Source: Eutypa lata
Lineage: Eukaryota; Ascomycota; Sordariomycetes; Xylariales; Diatrypaceae
Length of the DNA: 64,000 nt
NCBI GenBank assembly: GCA_022661535.1
Contig: JAKULF010000008.1
Coordinates: forward strand, 1,488,001-1,552,000
Direction of reading: 5' to 3'
A program made the position numbers and the translations under genes. The notes beneath the pieces were generated by a model. It did not search any database and was not told the DNA's origin. It saw only the letters and a list, made by a program, of their open reading frames with translations. Shown one piece after another: positions 47,829 through 60,141 of the stretch; the stretch's first letter is position 1, and each line of letters starts with the position of its first letter.

Positions 47829-48835
47829 TTAGACAGTGTTCTCAGGACGTAGAAAGTAGATGGTTATAGGAGTTCCAGCGGGAGGTGGCAGATTGGGCTG
47901 CACTACACGGTGTAGGGGGGAATATAGGCTACCATCCGTATGAGCCTGGAGAGTATCGCCCACATTAACTAGCACAAAATTACCGATTTGCTCAACAAGT
48001 GCCCATTGGCGCTCTCCGTCCTCCTTCTTGATATCCTCGGCCCCCTTCCCCGTATTCATGTCGAGTTCCAGCGATGTCAAGTCGGAAAATACCATGGTCA
48101 AGAGGCCCATGTCGGTGTGTGCTTCGGCCGTCACCTGCCCAGGCGATACAGTCCCACTCATGAGACACAGCTTCAAACTCGAGTCTGACTCACCCTTTGG
48201 GATCAGGTTGACCTTCGGCTTGTTATCTAGCAGTGAGAGGACGGCGGAAAGGAGGTCTTTAGCAATGGTATCGCAGCATGACAACATTGCTGAGACCTGC
48301 GTCTCGTAGGGTTCAAGAGCTGCTGGGAAGATGTGCTCCCCTTTGGTTAACTCATCACGTGGGATCTATTTAGAAATTCAAATTAGCTTAACAACACTCA
48401 ACACTCAACACTCAACCCTAACCATGCAACCATTGGTGACTATAAAAATACCTCGTATGTCTCGATATCTGCACCAGGGTGTTTGAAACTATTGAGGTAT
48501 TAGAAGAGATTAGCGTCCCTAATGTGAATATAGGACAGGGATGGGGACTTGAAATAGGCATATTATGCTTACCCATGCTCAATCCCGTTGTCAAGATCCC
48601 TCATTTTTGCCTCGTTGTCCTGTGCAAAATACTTTTTGGTGGCCTCGTCAACGGATTTTAAGTTCGTGAGCACACTGTGCCCTGAGTGCCCGCGGAGGTC
48701 AAGGAAGAATACTCCTCTTCCTTCAGGAGGAGGCCGGCATGCTGCAAAGAGTTTTCGTAGCTCGGAATCATCTCTGGCATGGATTGCCTCGTAGTTGATG
48801 ACTTCAAGGTTTACAGTTGTCTTGTTTGTGGACAT
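47829..48835 (-). CDS. 2OG/Fe(II) oxygenase-fold protein lacking the usual RxS motif
   Basis: Three exons, 48835-48573, 48488-48452 and 48365-47829, give 278 residues. The family is the isopenicillin-N-synthase-like non-heme iron oxygenases. The iron triad is visible: His183 and Asp185 in AEAHTDMGLLT, and His252 in LYSPLHRVVQ. In most members an Arg-x-Ser before the last strand (as in RYSIAYFL) anchors 2-oxoglutarate; here the aligned segment reads TPITIYFLRPE, so the Arg is missing. The protein is also short (family usually about 320-350), mostly at the N-terminus and after the RPE motif. It could use another cosubstrate mode or be weakened. It probably oxidises the PKS product, judging by context. 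Confidence 0.78.
48393..48414 (+). repeat. three copies of CAACACT heptamer
   Basis: Tandem heptamer repeat within the second intron of the oxygenase gene, followed by CAACCCTAACC, which resembles telomeric repeat sequence. Probably incidental. Confidence 0.7.
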
Positions 48836-50501
48836 CTTGCTTAGAAGCGCTGAAGGGCAGTGATGAGATGCCTGTTGATATTGGTTTGGTCAAGCTGCCC
48901 AAGTGGTCTTTATAGATATAATTCGTACGCTATGTAGTTATTGGAAGACAAGTTTTCTAAACTACGGCTAGTCTACCTCACACTATTTTTCAAATTACTC
49001 ATTTACACTAAGTATCACGTAGCTGCCAAGGGAAAACATGACTGCATAAGTCAATTCTACTCGAACCTTAGACCATCTGACGGTGCAACGTTATTGTGGC
49101 TCTAGTGTACCAGCACCGGCCCCTTACATTCCTGTCCAACCTCATCTGCCTCAAGTACGTCTTACTTGATAAAACATCTTGTAATACTTCAGTTTTAATT
49201 TGACGTCATATATCGGTTATACGATTCCCCTAAGAGTGCGGATACGTTCTCTAGGCCTAATTACAGGGAAGTAATATCGTCTCTGGAGATTGTTAGATAA
49301 AGGGTAGCTCTTTTACGTGGTTGCACGGCACATGCCCAGGCCCGAGTATCCAACCCCGCAGGTTATCCGCGATGGCGAACAGTTTCGAACGTTCCGTACA
49401 GGCCTTCTGAAATGAGACACATGCACCCGAGACTTCAATATATTACTGTCGTACGAGCTCGCTGATCTCAGCCACTCTTGGTCGGTGCCTTTCTTTGAAA
49501 TGTGAGAGATACACTTAGACGTACCAGACGGTATAGTGCATGAGATATCAATCTTGGTAAGACAGTTTAGATCTCGGAAACCTTTGTTAACTTATCTAAG
49601 ATCCACAGTGTCTTGATGCTCTGTCCAGTCTCATCTAGTTTGGAAGTATCACGATGTCTACCGGAAGGTAATGAACACACAGTAATAATGGTCATAATGA
49701 CTTAGGTTTCGCTTCCAAACTTCTGTATACAGTGACTGGCATGTACTCTCCCGTCTCTATGACGGTCAGACCATCCAATATCCTACGCTGTGGTACTGCT
49801 AGGTTGGTTAGATCGACAGGATATAGAGTTAATCTAGAGACAAGCCAGACATTGCACTTTTATTTCACCGGATATATGCATGTCCTGGTTCAGGATCGTG
49901 TCTAACGTAAGAGGCCTTGGGTATCAAAGCAAATACTCCTTTTGTAAGCTCTGATAGAGATAACTTCAAATTAAGCTAGCCGTAGGTTAATCCTCTATAG
50001 CAAGGTTTATTAATTCAAATAGTGAGGTCAAGTAATTCAACTTAAGAGTATAAGGTTTTCAGTAAATATTATTCATATGACGTAATAGCCAACTACAATA
50101 TCTATCAAAGGAAAGCCTATTTTCTATACCTTTTATAATAGCAAATATTTACAACAGAATCTGTTATAGAGTTCTGTAAGTTACGTAACAGGGTTATTCT
50201 ACAGCATCCTAAAACAGGGGTAACCCCTATTCCGAATTAGGACTAGTGCGGACCTACCAGACCCCTTAGTCTATGTATAAACGATTTATACGCGCAACTT
50301 CATAGTTAGTCTCTATACCTCTCCATACCCCACTACCAAGGACACTGTTTCTGTATTGAATACTCGTAAGCCACGATAAATGGTACAAAGAAAGCCAGGA
50401 AGTGGAGGTCGAGGAACTCGACAGCAGAGCTCATAAGTAAAGCGGGAATATAATAGAGTATATGGCACACTCGCGATGGCTTATGTATTTGCACGATAAG
50501 A
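48836..50501. other. intergenic, no gene seen
   Basis: About 1.7 kb of stop-rich AT-rich sequence with no supported coding frame. It contains the promoter of the oxygenase gene and the 3' region of the MFS gene. Confidence 0.5.
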
Positions 50502-52286
50502 CTAGGCCTCATCCAAATCACCGAAGAATAGTAGTGCTATCGTTAATGCAATCCCTGCAAGCCCAGCGTTCGTCCACTGCGCAGCCCTAAGCCCGGCTAA
50601 TACCAGTGGATCTTTTACAGAGGGCGATCCCGTGTTATACTGCCCATGAACTACACTCTGAACCGCCGTAGCAATAACCAGACCAAGAGAACGACCAACT
50701 AAATTAGCCGTCTGCAATAAACCCCCAGCAAGAGATTGGTCCTCTTCGGGAACACTCCTGCTGACAAATAGTGCTACGACAGGCCAGACCACATCTGCAC
50801 TCAAGCAAAGACACATGGCTGGAAAACCTGAGACCCAATAGGATGTCAATTGTGTGATGGTAGGGAATGCTAACAATAAAGGAGAGATTATGCTGCAACT
50901 CAGGCCGAATAATAGGAGGTGAAAGTGTCGGACAACCGACATTGTAGGTGCTAACACAAAGCAGGCGAGCACTAAATGTGAAGGACGTTGTGTAACAGTT
51001 AGTGACATTCTGAATCTTTCAACGACAAGAAAGCGCTATAATAGGCAACTGTTGAGACTCACCACCTACAATACCGGCCGGAAGAAAACGAACTGTCGTT
51101 TCAAGCACATCCAGCCCAACATAATCCTGGTAGCTAAAATAAGGCACTCTATTAGGACTTCCTCCGCCCGTCGGATACGGGAGAACTTACAAAAATGAAG
51201 CGAAGACTAGGAAACTACTGAAAGATCCGAAGAAGCAACCGATAATGACGAAGGCAGCAGAGAATCGAGGATTCTTAAACAGGGAGATTTTGACTAAGGG
51301 GTGGCATTCCGGATTCCGTTCCATCTTTTTCTGCCATAAGATGAAGGACAGTACGAGCATCGCCGATAAGACCATAAGGCCTGGAATCAAAAAATTGTCC
51401 CAGCCGAGCACATTAGCTTGCGATACCACGATAAGTAACAGTGCCAATCCAGTGGAAATGAGGAACCCGCCGGTCCAGTCCACATAGCGACTGGATTCAT
51501 TGCCGTCGAGGGGACACGTCTCACGTCTGTCTGAGGGTACGAATGTATAGCCTGCTGCAGCGACCAACGCCCCCATGAATGATGACACCCAAAAAATCCA
51601 TTTCCAGGAGAAATAGCTACCGATGAAACCTCCTGCGAGGTTACCCAGCACAGCTCCGACAGCAGAAGCAGTGGTGTACGCAACGAAAGCACGGCTCCGT
51701 CCCGGGCCAGACGGAAATATCGAAGCAAGCAGACCGAAGGCGGATGGGACTGTAGCTGCGCTACAACAACCCTGAAGACTCCGGCAAATATAGAAAGACA
51801 CCTCATCGGGCGCAAAGGGCGCTATGAAGGTAGAGAGGCAGAAGATAATGGCTCCCGTTAGGAAGACCCGCTTACGGCCGTAGATATCTGCTAGGCGACC
51901 CCAGAGTAGAAGGAAACATCCAGATGATGTAGCGTATATCGACACCACCATCTGCTGTCGACTAACCGGGATAGATAAAGCTCGGCCGACCGAGGGCAAC
52001 ACAATTACTATCGACTGTATGGTGAAGATCTTTTTGAAATCGTGCCACTCGTTAGCAGTTATTCCCCAGAGACGAACGCAACCTCTTCCATCATGATTTG
52101 TCTACGATAGCAAGAGAGAGGGGAGGCTAACGAAATGAAAAATAATGAACCAACATTTAGTAGTCCAGCACAGCCCAAAGTGGCGATAATAAGAACCTCC
52201 CTCGCCCGGGAGAGAGACGGTGTCGGGGCGGCTCGTACGACGTTTCGAGGCACACAAAGGGGAGTCGTTTCCTCAGCTGGCTCCAT
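50502..52286 (-). CDS. MFS drug/metabolite exporter
   Basis: Four exons, 52286-52155, 52029-51191, 51133-51063 and 50971-50502; 503 residues. The first helix is joined across intron 1 (ATLGCAGLLN to IFTIQSIVIVLPSVG). Motif A of the family is present (GRLADIYGRKRVFL), as is a motif C-like Gly-rich helix (SAVGAVLGNLAGGFIGSYFSW). About 12-14 hydrophobic segments are visible, like drug:H+ antiporters of the DHA1/DHA2 type. The last intron (51062-50972) uses a CACTAAC branch site and keeps FLPAGIVGVLACFVLAPT in frame. Likely exports the product of the neighbouring PKS pathway or protects against it. Strong lineup of conserved features; the subfamily is uncertain. Confidence 0.88.
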
Positions 52287-54382
52287 TGGCGATATTGCAC
52301 TTGGTGAGTTTGGGAGAAACTTAGCAAGAGGTATATACTTAACCGTAATTACGGTATAATTAGAAGAGTCTGGAGAATTGGCCTGCCTCTGTCAACGTCG
52401 CAAAAGCTCCAGTAGATACCCGGGATAGTACTAATGGAGGAGATGGGTTAGGAAGCTCACCAGTCGGATATGACATAATATATGCATAATAGATGACGAC
52501 CATAGTCAACTATATGTATAGACGACTGTTAACTGAAAGCGAAGCGTTAGTTGCTTGGTTGTTGTTACTAGTCCTGTTGTACATCGTGACCTTTCAGGAC
52601 CATGACACCACACCATCAGATAGCTCAATAACCAATTAGGTATAGGCACGGGATTCAGCAGGTAGGAGCTAATATCTAATCCGACGCCGTAATTTATTAT
52701 ATGGTCAGGACACAAAACTAACTTGTACGGTTGGGGTTCCCAGATATGGACTAGCTTGCGTACTTAAGACGGCGACGTCTGTTTTACAGATATTACGTCG
52801 TAGCCGTGACACTCTTAATGATGAAGTCCGCTTTTGCTCCGTATTTTGGAAAAGGGGATTCATTATATTAGATTTTGGTAAAAGATCAGCTGTCCAAGCA
52901 TTGAAGTTGGAACTCCTGTTCCACCATATATTCTTAGACATTAAGCATGTCTCGTATTTGTTAGATGTCGATATTCCCAATGCGACATAGAGCTACACAT
53001 GTCTCACCACCACCTCCCACGTCTTGTCTCTGGCTTTGTGGCCTATATTTCAATTTTACATTGTTTCTTGTCTCGGCGCATAGCCTCATATGGTAGTTCA
53101 ATGTCGGCAGCTCACATGGGATCATGAAGTTCCAATAACAAGGGAACAGCGGAAGCGTTTTCAATGGTGACCCAGTAGTTTCACTCCTATTTTGATTCCT
53201 GGTCTAGTGTAATGATATTAATGTTTGATGAACCGATCATATGTCGTATTAGACACATCGGAGGCTCTGCCCCGGGGTGACAATCGACTACCATTGGATA
53301 CACTAGTAGCTGCCAGTTAGCCCGTCTGAAAAAGGATCGTGTATTATTTGAAATGTTACTGTTTACCTAGGTAGAGAGACATGGATGTAAGTAGATTTGT
53401 AACCCTATGCTAGTACTCCTGATTTCCTTCAACACGCAGCAACCCGGTAATGTGGGAGTAATTGCGAAACCTCGCTAAAGAGGCCGAGAAATGTAGCTTC
53501 ATCTGTTTTACAGCTTCTCTTTTTAATGGTAGCAGACCCTATAACACGTGTATCGTGGTATACTCGTAAACAACCCGGGTTAGTTGGGATCAGATAAGCG
53601 CGGGAAAAGAAGAGTAGGTTAATTCTGAAGAGACTCGAGATATTGATTTACATGTTCAGCGCGCTTAATATATGGCGCTAGGGACTATTGAAAGGACCAC
53701 GATAGATGTCAAGCTTGTTGGTTTGAATAAAGGTGCTTTGACCAAAGTGATACTCGCCGTCAATTATTTTCTAGAATAAATAATGATAAATGTTATAAAA
53801 ACAGTCAAGTAATCAGCCCCAAATACCATTTTGTTCAGGCTGTATAACTGAAATTTCCAAAAATATCGATCAACTTTAAGACTTTATCTATCCCAGTTGT
53901 CCTGCGCAATGCAGTGTATTTGACGACACTTGGATTGTGTGCGACGACAAGCTTGCAATAGCATAAAGCAACCCTTGGAAGACGACTCTGATGAGCTGAA
54001 GTGATCGTGTCACGGATACAACATGGTTACCGACTAGAGTCGGAGATTTTATCCGCATAGAATATATTGAGACCATTTTAGCGACATTCTGCAACAACGG
54101 GTGCGAAGACAATCTTCTGGTGAAACATCATGAAGATGAGTGAGGTGCCGCAGAGGTTACCAGTGGGACACTTTGTAACTGGAAAAGATTTTGGTCGGTA
54201 TGAGAATTTTGCACGTTATTATACAATGCTTAGAGCAACGCGTGTAGATGTACCTAAATATCTAATAATTTTTATCTAGGTATTTATAAACAGCCAGATA
54301 CTAGCAACTTCAACTGACACCTTGGATCTTCGAATTTCACACCCAGGCCATTGTGATCAGAATTTATGACCCGGGAGCCACA
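52287..54382. other. divergent intergenic region
   Basis: About 2.1 kb between the MFS gene (minus) and the diiron-protein gene (plus). No gene is supported. It is AT-rich and may include a shared promoter near either end. Confidence 0.5.
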
Positions 54383-56704
54383 ATGTCCGTATGGTTCTGT
54401 GGGCCCCTAATCTCTGGCGGAGTTGCGATTCTTTTCGCACTCATATATCTCTACAGAACATTGATGCCACCGAGCACCAGAGTGAAAGTGCCTTCAATAG
54501 AGCGTAAGTGTCTATCCTCAACTCATGGAGTAAAACAGCAATGACAGCTGAGTACTATTCATGAGTATGGAGCTAAAACGAGCACAGATTCCGGCGTTGA
54601 AAGTTCAAGTATCTCAGAAGATGAACAACTGCTGGTTTACAAGGAGCTCTTCTACCAGCTCCACAACCTCGAGAAGAACCCAGAGATTCTGCCACGAGCT
54701 CGGCAACGACTACTGTCCCTTCTATGTGACTCGATGGCGGCAGAGAGGAAGAGGGTTACTCGGGGCGGCTACAGAAGCATTCTTTCCATCGAAAGGTATG
54801 ATATAAAAGCGCTAGATGCGTTTCTTAAGGCTGAACACGCCGACACCCTTGAACACTGGCAATGTTACCTGGCCTCACGAACTGGGGCAAAGGGGTCCAC
54901 TCCATTCACCACATACGAAGATGCCGTGCAGTGGCTACGAACCAAAGCGCCATCCAGGTACGTTGATGGCGCTTGGCTGGGGAATGTACACCGACTGACA
55001 GAAACGACGCCATTCGCCCTACGGTCCGTAACAAAGAATGCATGGCAGATACTCTCCGAGGAGTTAGGAGACGGAGACATAGAGCGGAACCACGTATTCG
55101 TCTACCGTAACTTGCTGCGAAGTGTTGGTGTAGACTTGCCCCCAGCCGATTCGCCGGAGTTCGTGGCTCCGGGTCTCGGAATGGATAATATGTCGGCATG
55201 GCGGGCAGCTGTGGCTCAGTTGCTGGTCTCGTTGTTCTCTCATGATTTCTTGCCCGAGGTACTCGGTTTTAATTTGTGTTTCGAACAGATCACGCTACCA
55301 ACACTTCAGGCGGCGCACGAACTACCGAAACTAGGTATCTCGGGGTATTACTTTCTTCTGCACGTATGTATTGATAATATCGACTCGGGTCATTCCGCAA
55401 TGGCTCTAACCATTGTCTCGCGTTACTTGGACATGATCCGCGAGTCTGGAGGCGAAGCCGACGTTGAACTGACCTGGAGAAGAATCCAAGCTGGATACGT
55501 GATGTCGAAACAGATGGGTCGTGACGAAGGTGACGGCGGCGCTGCCGTATTACCCCTCCACCCTCTTTCCGCACGGGAGGATCGAGTCATACGTATGTTG
55601 CAATGCAAGGCGCAGGTATCCTCGGCACTACATTGCAAGAGTCGCGTCAAGATTGCAGGTCGACCACTAGCGGCCTGGCTCTCCTCTCACGCCTTGGACC
55701 ATCCGCAACACCAAGTTTCTCTGCTCAATGGTCTTAGTAAAGCCTCCCCGTGGGTGCGCAGCGGCGACAGTAGCGCCAGCCTCTTGATACGTGAGTTGTC
55801 ATGGGGTGGCAAGATGTTTGGTGCCTTCACAGACACCGAAGTTGAACATCTCAAGGACTGGATCAACTCCCTTCCTTCCACGGGCGGAGAGGATGCCACA
55901 GAAACATATTGGCATATGATCGGCAATTTCGGTCAGCCAGTGCAACATTCGGAGACCTCGTCGGTCGCCCAAGACCACGGGCTAGAGCTTTCCTATCTGA
56001 CACGGCGCCAGTTGACCAGCACAACGTTTATTTCGCGTCCACCTCTGTCCTCCATAGGTTCTTATGTTCGATTTGGCTCCTTATTGCCGCTTTGGTTCGC
56101 TCATGTGTGCCTCCTTCAAGGCATGGTCAGTGTACCATACAGAACCATATCGCCACTGGCCGGCCACATTGTTCGAATCCTCCGGGCTGAAAGTGGGTTT
56201 GGACCCGAACCTACGGGTGTAGCTGGCAAAGACGAGTGCAGCAATTTTCAGCCCAGCCTCATCGACCTAGGCTTGGAGCTTGCACAGAGACACAGTGACC
56301 AAGAAATGGCGGGCAAGCAGACCGACGGGATTTTGGGGCCGTTGCCACCGCGTTGCCTACGGGATGTGCTCGGGGAGGACAACTCTAGGCATGACCTAAG
56401 CAACGCCTACGCCGTTGCCTTCGCTCGCAGGGTTATGTGCTGGTCCACAAAGAATGTAGCAAACGAGGCTACGTTATTAGGTTTGGCGCATGCATTCTTC
56501 GACCTCGAGATATGGGTTGCCAATGACCAGGACCTTCTGTCGGAGCAGGGCAGGCAAGCACTGAGGGGGATCCTGGTGAGGAAGAAACCATTGCTTGATT
56601 TATGTTTTAACAGTGTCAGAGATGATGATACCAGGCATGCCAAGTTCGCAATGGGATATGAGATGGGCCGAGAGGAGATCGAGAAAGCGATTGAGGCCTT
56701 GTAA
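54383..56704 (+). CDS. membrane-anchored heme-oxygenase-like diiron (iron-redox) protein
   Basis: Two exons, 54383-54503 and 54588-56704; 745 residues. Residues 5-27 form one hydrophobic segment (GPLISGGVAILFALIYLYRT), so it is probably ER-anchored with the rest in the cytosol. The central domain (about 160-335) matches the iron-containing redox / heme-oxygenase-like diiron oxidase (HDO) family. Candidate ligands are all present: Glu199 and His209 (SEELGDGDIERNH), Glu273 (GFNLCFEQ), His299, Asp303 and/or Asp306, and His309 (LHVCIDNIDSGH). Known HDOs carry out desaturation, N-oxygenation or C-C cleavage with O2. The C-terminal 400 residues are unrecognised but conserved-looking (no low complexity). 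Divergent from the MFS gene and close to the PKS locus, so it may be a tailoring oxidase. The start is the first ATG before the hydrophobic segment. Confidence 0.72.
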
Positions 56705-57804
56705 GGCATCGCATTGACGTTCAATCTTCCTTATTAATCCGATTTCGTCGTGTTTGAGGGCTTGAGACTTTTTGTTAAACGTTGTACGTTGTAATTGCAT
56801 AATGGATGGGGAAGTAATTACAGGATATGTTATTCTCCAGTCATGCACAGGTTGGCAAGTAACGCAATATATTCTACTGGTTGGATATGTGGATTGCCTT
56901 ATTTATGATGCCCTGGCATTTTCGACTTGGTAAGTTGCTGTAATCCAAAATAGCCATGGTTTATAGCGTACTGCACTCGATGCGTAAATGATAGGGGTCA
57001 AAGTGAAGCCGAGGATTGCCATTGTAAGCTTGAGTTTGAATATTTTACCGTTTGCTAAAGTATAAAAGTTGAATGGTTATTTGCTACAATACAATCGAAC
57101 TATAGAATATAAAAATATATGTTATAAAATCACCAGTTATACGGATTACTTACGTACTTTGCCTTCGTAATTCTTTTTTATGGAAGCTACAACCATATGA
57201 TTAGACAATATAGTAATGTTTATCATGCAAATTATGTACATAACATATACTATCAGTATGTCTGTTGAGTTATATTGGTATTTATATAGGTATACGAAAT
57301 GCGATATCGGTACTTTGCGTTAAAATAATTGTAATATAAAAAAGTCGAAATTGGTGGATTGTAAAGGGTGACGGATATCGATCGGTGTTCATCCGGTGAT
57401 TTGTGTTGCGTTACTTGCCAGCCTGGTCCTGCATAACATCTCGTGTTTTTGCGAAAACTAATGAGGATCAATCTTACGCAGGAGCACCAAGGGGATGTCT
57501 GACGGCGATAGAAAGAGTACGACATGACTCTAAGCACAACGGCTTGCCACATATTAGAGGGACTAGGAAAGACGGGATGGAATAGTCCTGCGAGATGCAT
57601 TAGTCGCAGAGACTAATATTGCATTGCAGAGAGCCAGTAGAGGACCAAAGTTTGCAGAGTATTTTATGGCCGATGCCCATGCAACAGATGCAGCACCCTC
57701 ATCAACTTGGCGTCTAAGGCGAGGCCGGATTCGATCTTCTGTTAGCTCCTGTCTGCGGCTTAATCTCCTACAATCCAAACATCACCAGCCAGATACATTC
57801 AGTC
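56705..57804. other. intergenic
   Basis: About 1.1 kb, AT-rich in its middle, no supported gene. Confidence 0.5.
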
Positions 57805-58833
57805 ATGTGTCGCTGGTTCTCCTACATCTCCCCCGCTGAGCCGGCTCTGTTAGAAGATGTGCTCGTCACTCCAGAGAATGCCATTTCAAAGCAGTGTGCC
57901 CAACATTACATACCTGGCCTGATATCCCCAAGCCAGTCTACCGACCCGGAAGAATATCTACGCACAAGAAACAGTCTCCTCAACATGGATGGCATGGGTA
58001 TTGCATGGTATACGGCGACATCATCAGCCTACATCGATGATCAAGAAGGCAGCCGTCCAGCGCTATACAAAACACAGAGTCCACCGACCAACGACTTCAA
58101 CTTTCGAAGCCTGTGTGCCAACACGGAGTCCGCGTGCATCTTTGCCCACATCCGCGCCACGTCTGGTTCGCCGGTGACGCCCATCAATAACCATCCTTTC
58201 GTCTTCGGACGCCACAGCTTCATGCACAACGGGACGGTGACGGATTTCGCGAGGATTCGGGGCGACATGACCAATCTTATGGCGTACGATGCGTATATCA
58301 ATATCCGGGGCACTACAGACACTGAGTACGTCGCAGCGCTGTATATGACATTTCTAACGGCATACGGTTCGGAAGCATCGTGGCAGGAGGAATATCCGCT
58401 ACAAGTCATGAAGGCAGCGCTGGTCCGAACAGTTACATGTATCATGGAGTTGCAGCGCAAGTCGCTAGGTAGGAAGGCTACGCCGAATGGGCTCAATCTC
58501 TGTGCAACCGACGGACGAAAGCTTGTTGCGTGCCGATTCCGTAACCATGTATCCGAGCAGCCCGCAAGCCTTTACTGGAGTGACAGTGCGGGAACGACGC
58601 TGAACAGGAAAGTCCCGGGAGACGTCGGTGGCGACCGTGGAAATTTGTATGGTCCAAGTAGAATTGGCAGGCATGTCATTGTTTCCAGCGAGCCGACCAC
58701 TAAAGTCGACAGAGAGTGGACGTTGATAGCTAAGAACCACATGGTGATGGTTGACCATAAAGGGGTTGCTCATCATGAGCCACTTGTGTATGACGCTGGG
58801 CTTAATGCAGCGGATGTTGACGTCGTCGTGTAA
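57805..58833 (+). CDS. class II glutamine amidotransferase, Dug3-like
   Basis: Single exon, 342 residues starting MCRWFSY: Cys2 becomes the N-terminal nucleophile after Met removal, as in all class II (Ntn) glutamine amidotransferases. Further active-site blocks are GMGIAWY, FAHIRATSGSPVTPINNHPF and SFMHNGTVTDF. In yeast, Dug3 with Dug2 cleaves the gamma-glutamyl bond of glutathione; filamentous fungi have several paralogues of this type. Near a metabolite cluster it might remove glutamyl groups from conjugates, but this is inference, and the gene may be plain metabolism. The start is certain because of the MC motif. Confidence 0.85.
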   Translation: MCRWFSYISPAEPALLEDVLVTPENAISKQCAQHYIPGLISPSQSTDPEEYLRTRNSLLNMDGMGIAWYTATSSAYIDDQEGSRPALYKTQSPPTNDFNFRSLCANTESACIFAHIRATSGSPVTPINNHPFVFGRHSFMHNGTVTDFARIRGDMTNLMAYDAYINIRGTTDTEYVAALYMTFLTAYGSEASWQEEYPLQVMKAALVRTVTCIMELQRKSLGRKATPNGLNLCATDGRKLVACRFRNHVSEQPASLYWSDSAGTTLNRKVPGDVGGDRGNLYGPSRIGRHVIVSSEPTTKVDREWTLIAKNHMVMVDHKGVAHHEPLVYDAGLNAADVDVVV

Positions 58834-59252
58834 ATGATGGATCAGAGATGAAGAGATGAACTGGTATCATGTTAGCCACATATTGGCGTATGGATTACAC
58901 GTTCATTGTAATGTCCATTAGTAGTCATCTTGGCAGGTGAAGTATGATAGGCCGTGGGGAATAATCTAAGGTAGGTAGTACGTATGTAGTGGTATCATGT
59001 CTGTGTCACAGCTTCCCAGTCAGGCAGTGCTAGGCGACTGGACCTTTCGTCTTAAGGCATCAAGCATCTGTTTCACAGCCCACCACAATCACCCGTGAAC
59101 CTTATCTCACTTTCAATGTTTCCCCGCCTTGTACGAGCCACATACTTCCAACTTTCACATCGACCTGTAATGCCCACGTTCTCCTTCCAAGTTATTTCCT
59201 AAGCAGGCAACATCCAAGATATCAACCTGTAACTACTACAAGCTTCTTCATC
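58834..59252. other. short intergenic spacer
   Basis: Spacer of about 420 nt between two plus-strand genes; contains a pyrimidine-rich stretch before 59253. Confidence 0.5.
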
Positions 59253-60141
59253 ATGGACGACGACGCTCAGCCCAGACCAAGCTATCCCAAAGCCAAAGAG
59301 AACCGTGTCAATCGACACAGAGAGCTCGGTATGTTCCCTTCCTGCTGATACCACCTGATCGTATTCTGACGATAGACGACAAGCTCACTACGACGTTGAG
59401 ACTGTGCATTCCATCTTCAACTTAACGCCTGTGGCCCATGTATCCTTCGTGCCGGATCCGAAAGATCCAAAGCCCGTCGTGCTCCCTATGATAGCTCGCA
59501 TCGGCGAGTTCCCTGCCTCCGAGGCTCCAGCCTGCTACCTTCACGGCTATGTATCCGCAAGGCTCTTCCGTACCAGGGAGTCACCATCATCTTCGGACAG
59601 CGACGTGGGGTTCCCAGTCTGTGTTGCTGCCACCAAGGTCGACGGTTTCAATTTAAGCCTTACCCCATTCTCGCACGGTCTCGACTACCGCAGTGCCGTT
59701 ATCCACGGGCACGCATATCTATTGGACTCCACGACAGATCGCGAAGAAGTGCTCTGGGCCATGCAGCTCATCACGGATGGAATTGTGCCCCAACGCTGGG
59801 AACACACGCGCACTCCGCCGGATGCGGCCGAGCTGGCATCCACACGCATCCTCAAGGTGCGGATCGATGCCGCCAGCGCCAAGGTTCATGATACGGGCCC
59901 TAAGGAAAAGGACAAGGACCTTGCCGACGAAAAGAGGCGCGATGTCGTTTGGACGGGTGCCGTACCGTACATTGAGATCCTCGGAACTCCACAACCTGCC
60001 GATACTAACAGAGTATCGGCTATACCATCCTATCTGAGTGACTATATTCGCACGCACAATGCCAATAATGGCCAGGCTGGTTGGAAAGTGGTAGATATCA
60101 TATCCGGTTTAGTGTCGTGGGTATTTGGACGTACGCTATAA
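59253..60141 (+). CDS. FMN-binding split-barrel (PNPOx-like) protein
   Basis: Two exons, 59253-59328 and 59384-60141; 277 residues. The 55-nt intron with acceptor at GACAAG gives ELAHYDVETVHSIFN, the usual N-terminal pattern of fungal flavin-nucleotide-binding proteins related to pyridoxamine 5'-phosphate oxidases and NimA-type nitroimidazole reductases (HVSF, then LPMIARIG and YLHGYVSARL). The last strand WTGAVPYIEILGTP is also typical. The upstream AG at 59374-59375 would shift frame and lose this pattern. Such proteins bind FMN or heme and act as small oxidoreductases; the substrate is unknown. An acidic/basic insert (GPKEKDKDLADEKRRD) sits in the second half. Confidence 0.75.

Noticed and set aside
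50704..50898. Additional minus-strand frame inside the MFS gene
   Set aside because: Out-of-frame shadow of exon 4 of the exporter.
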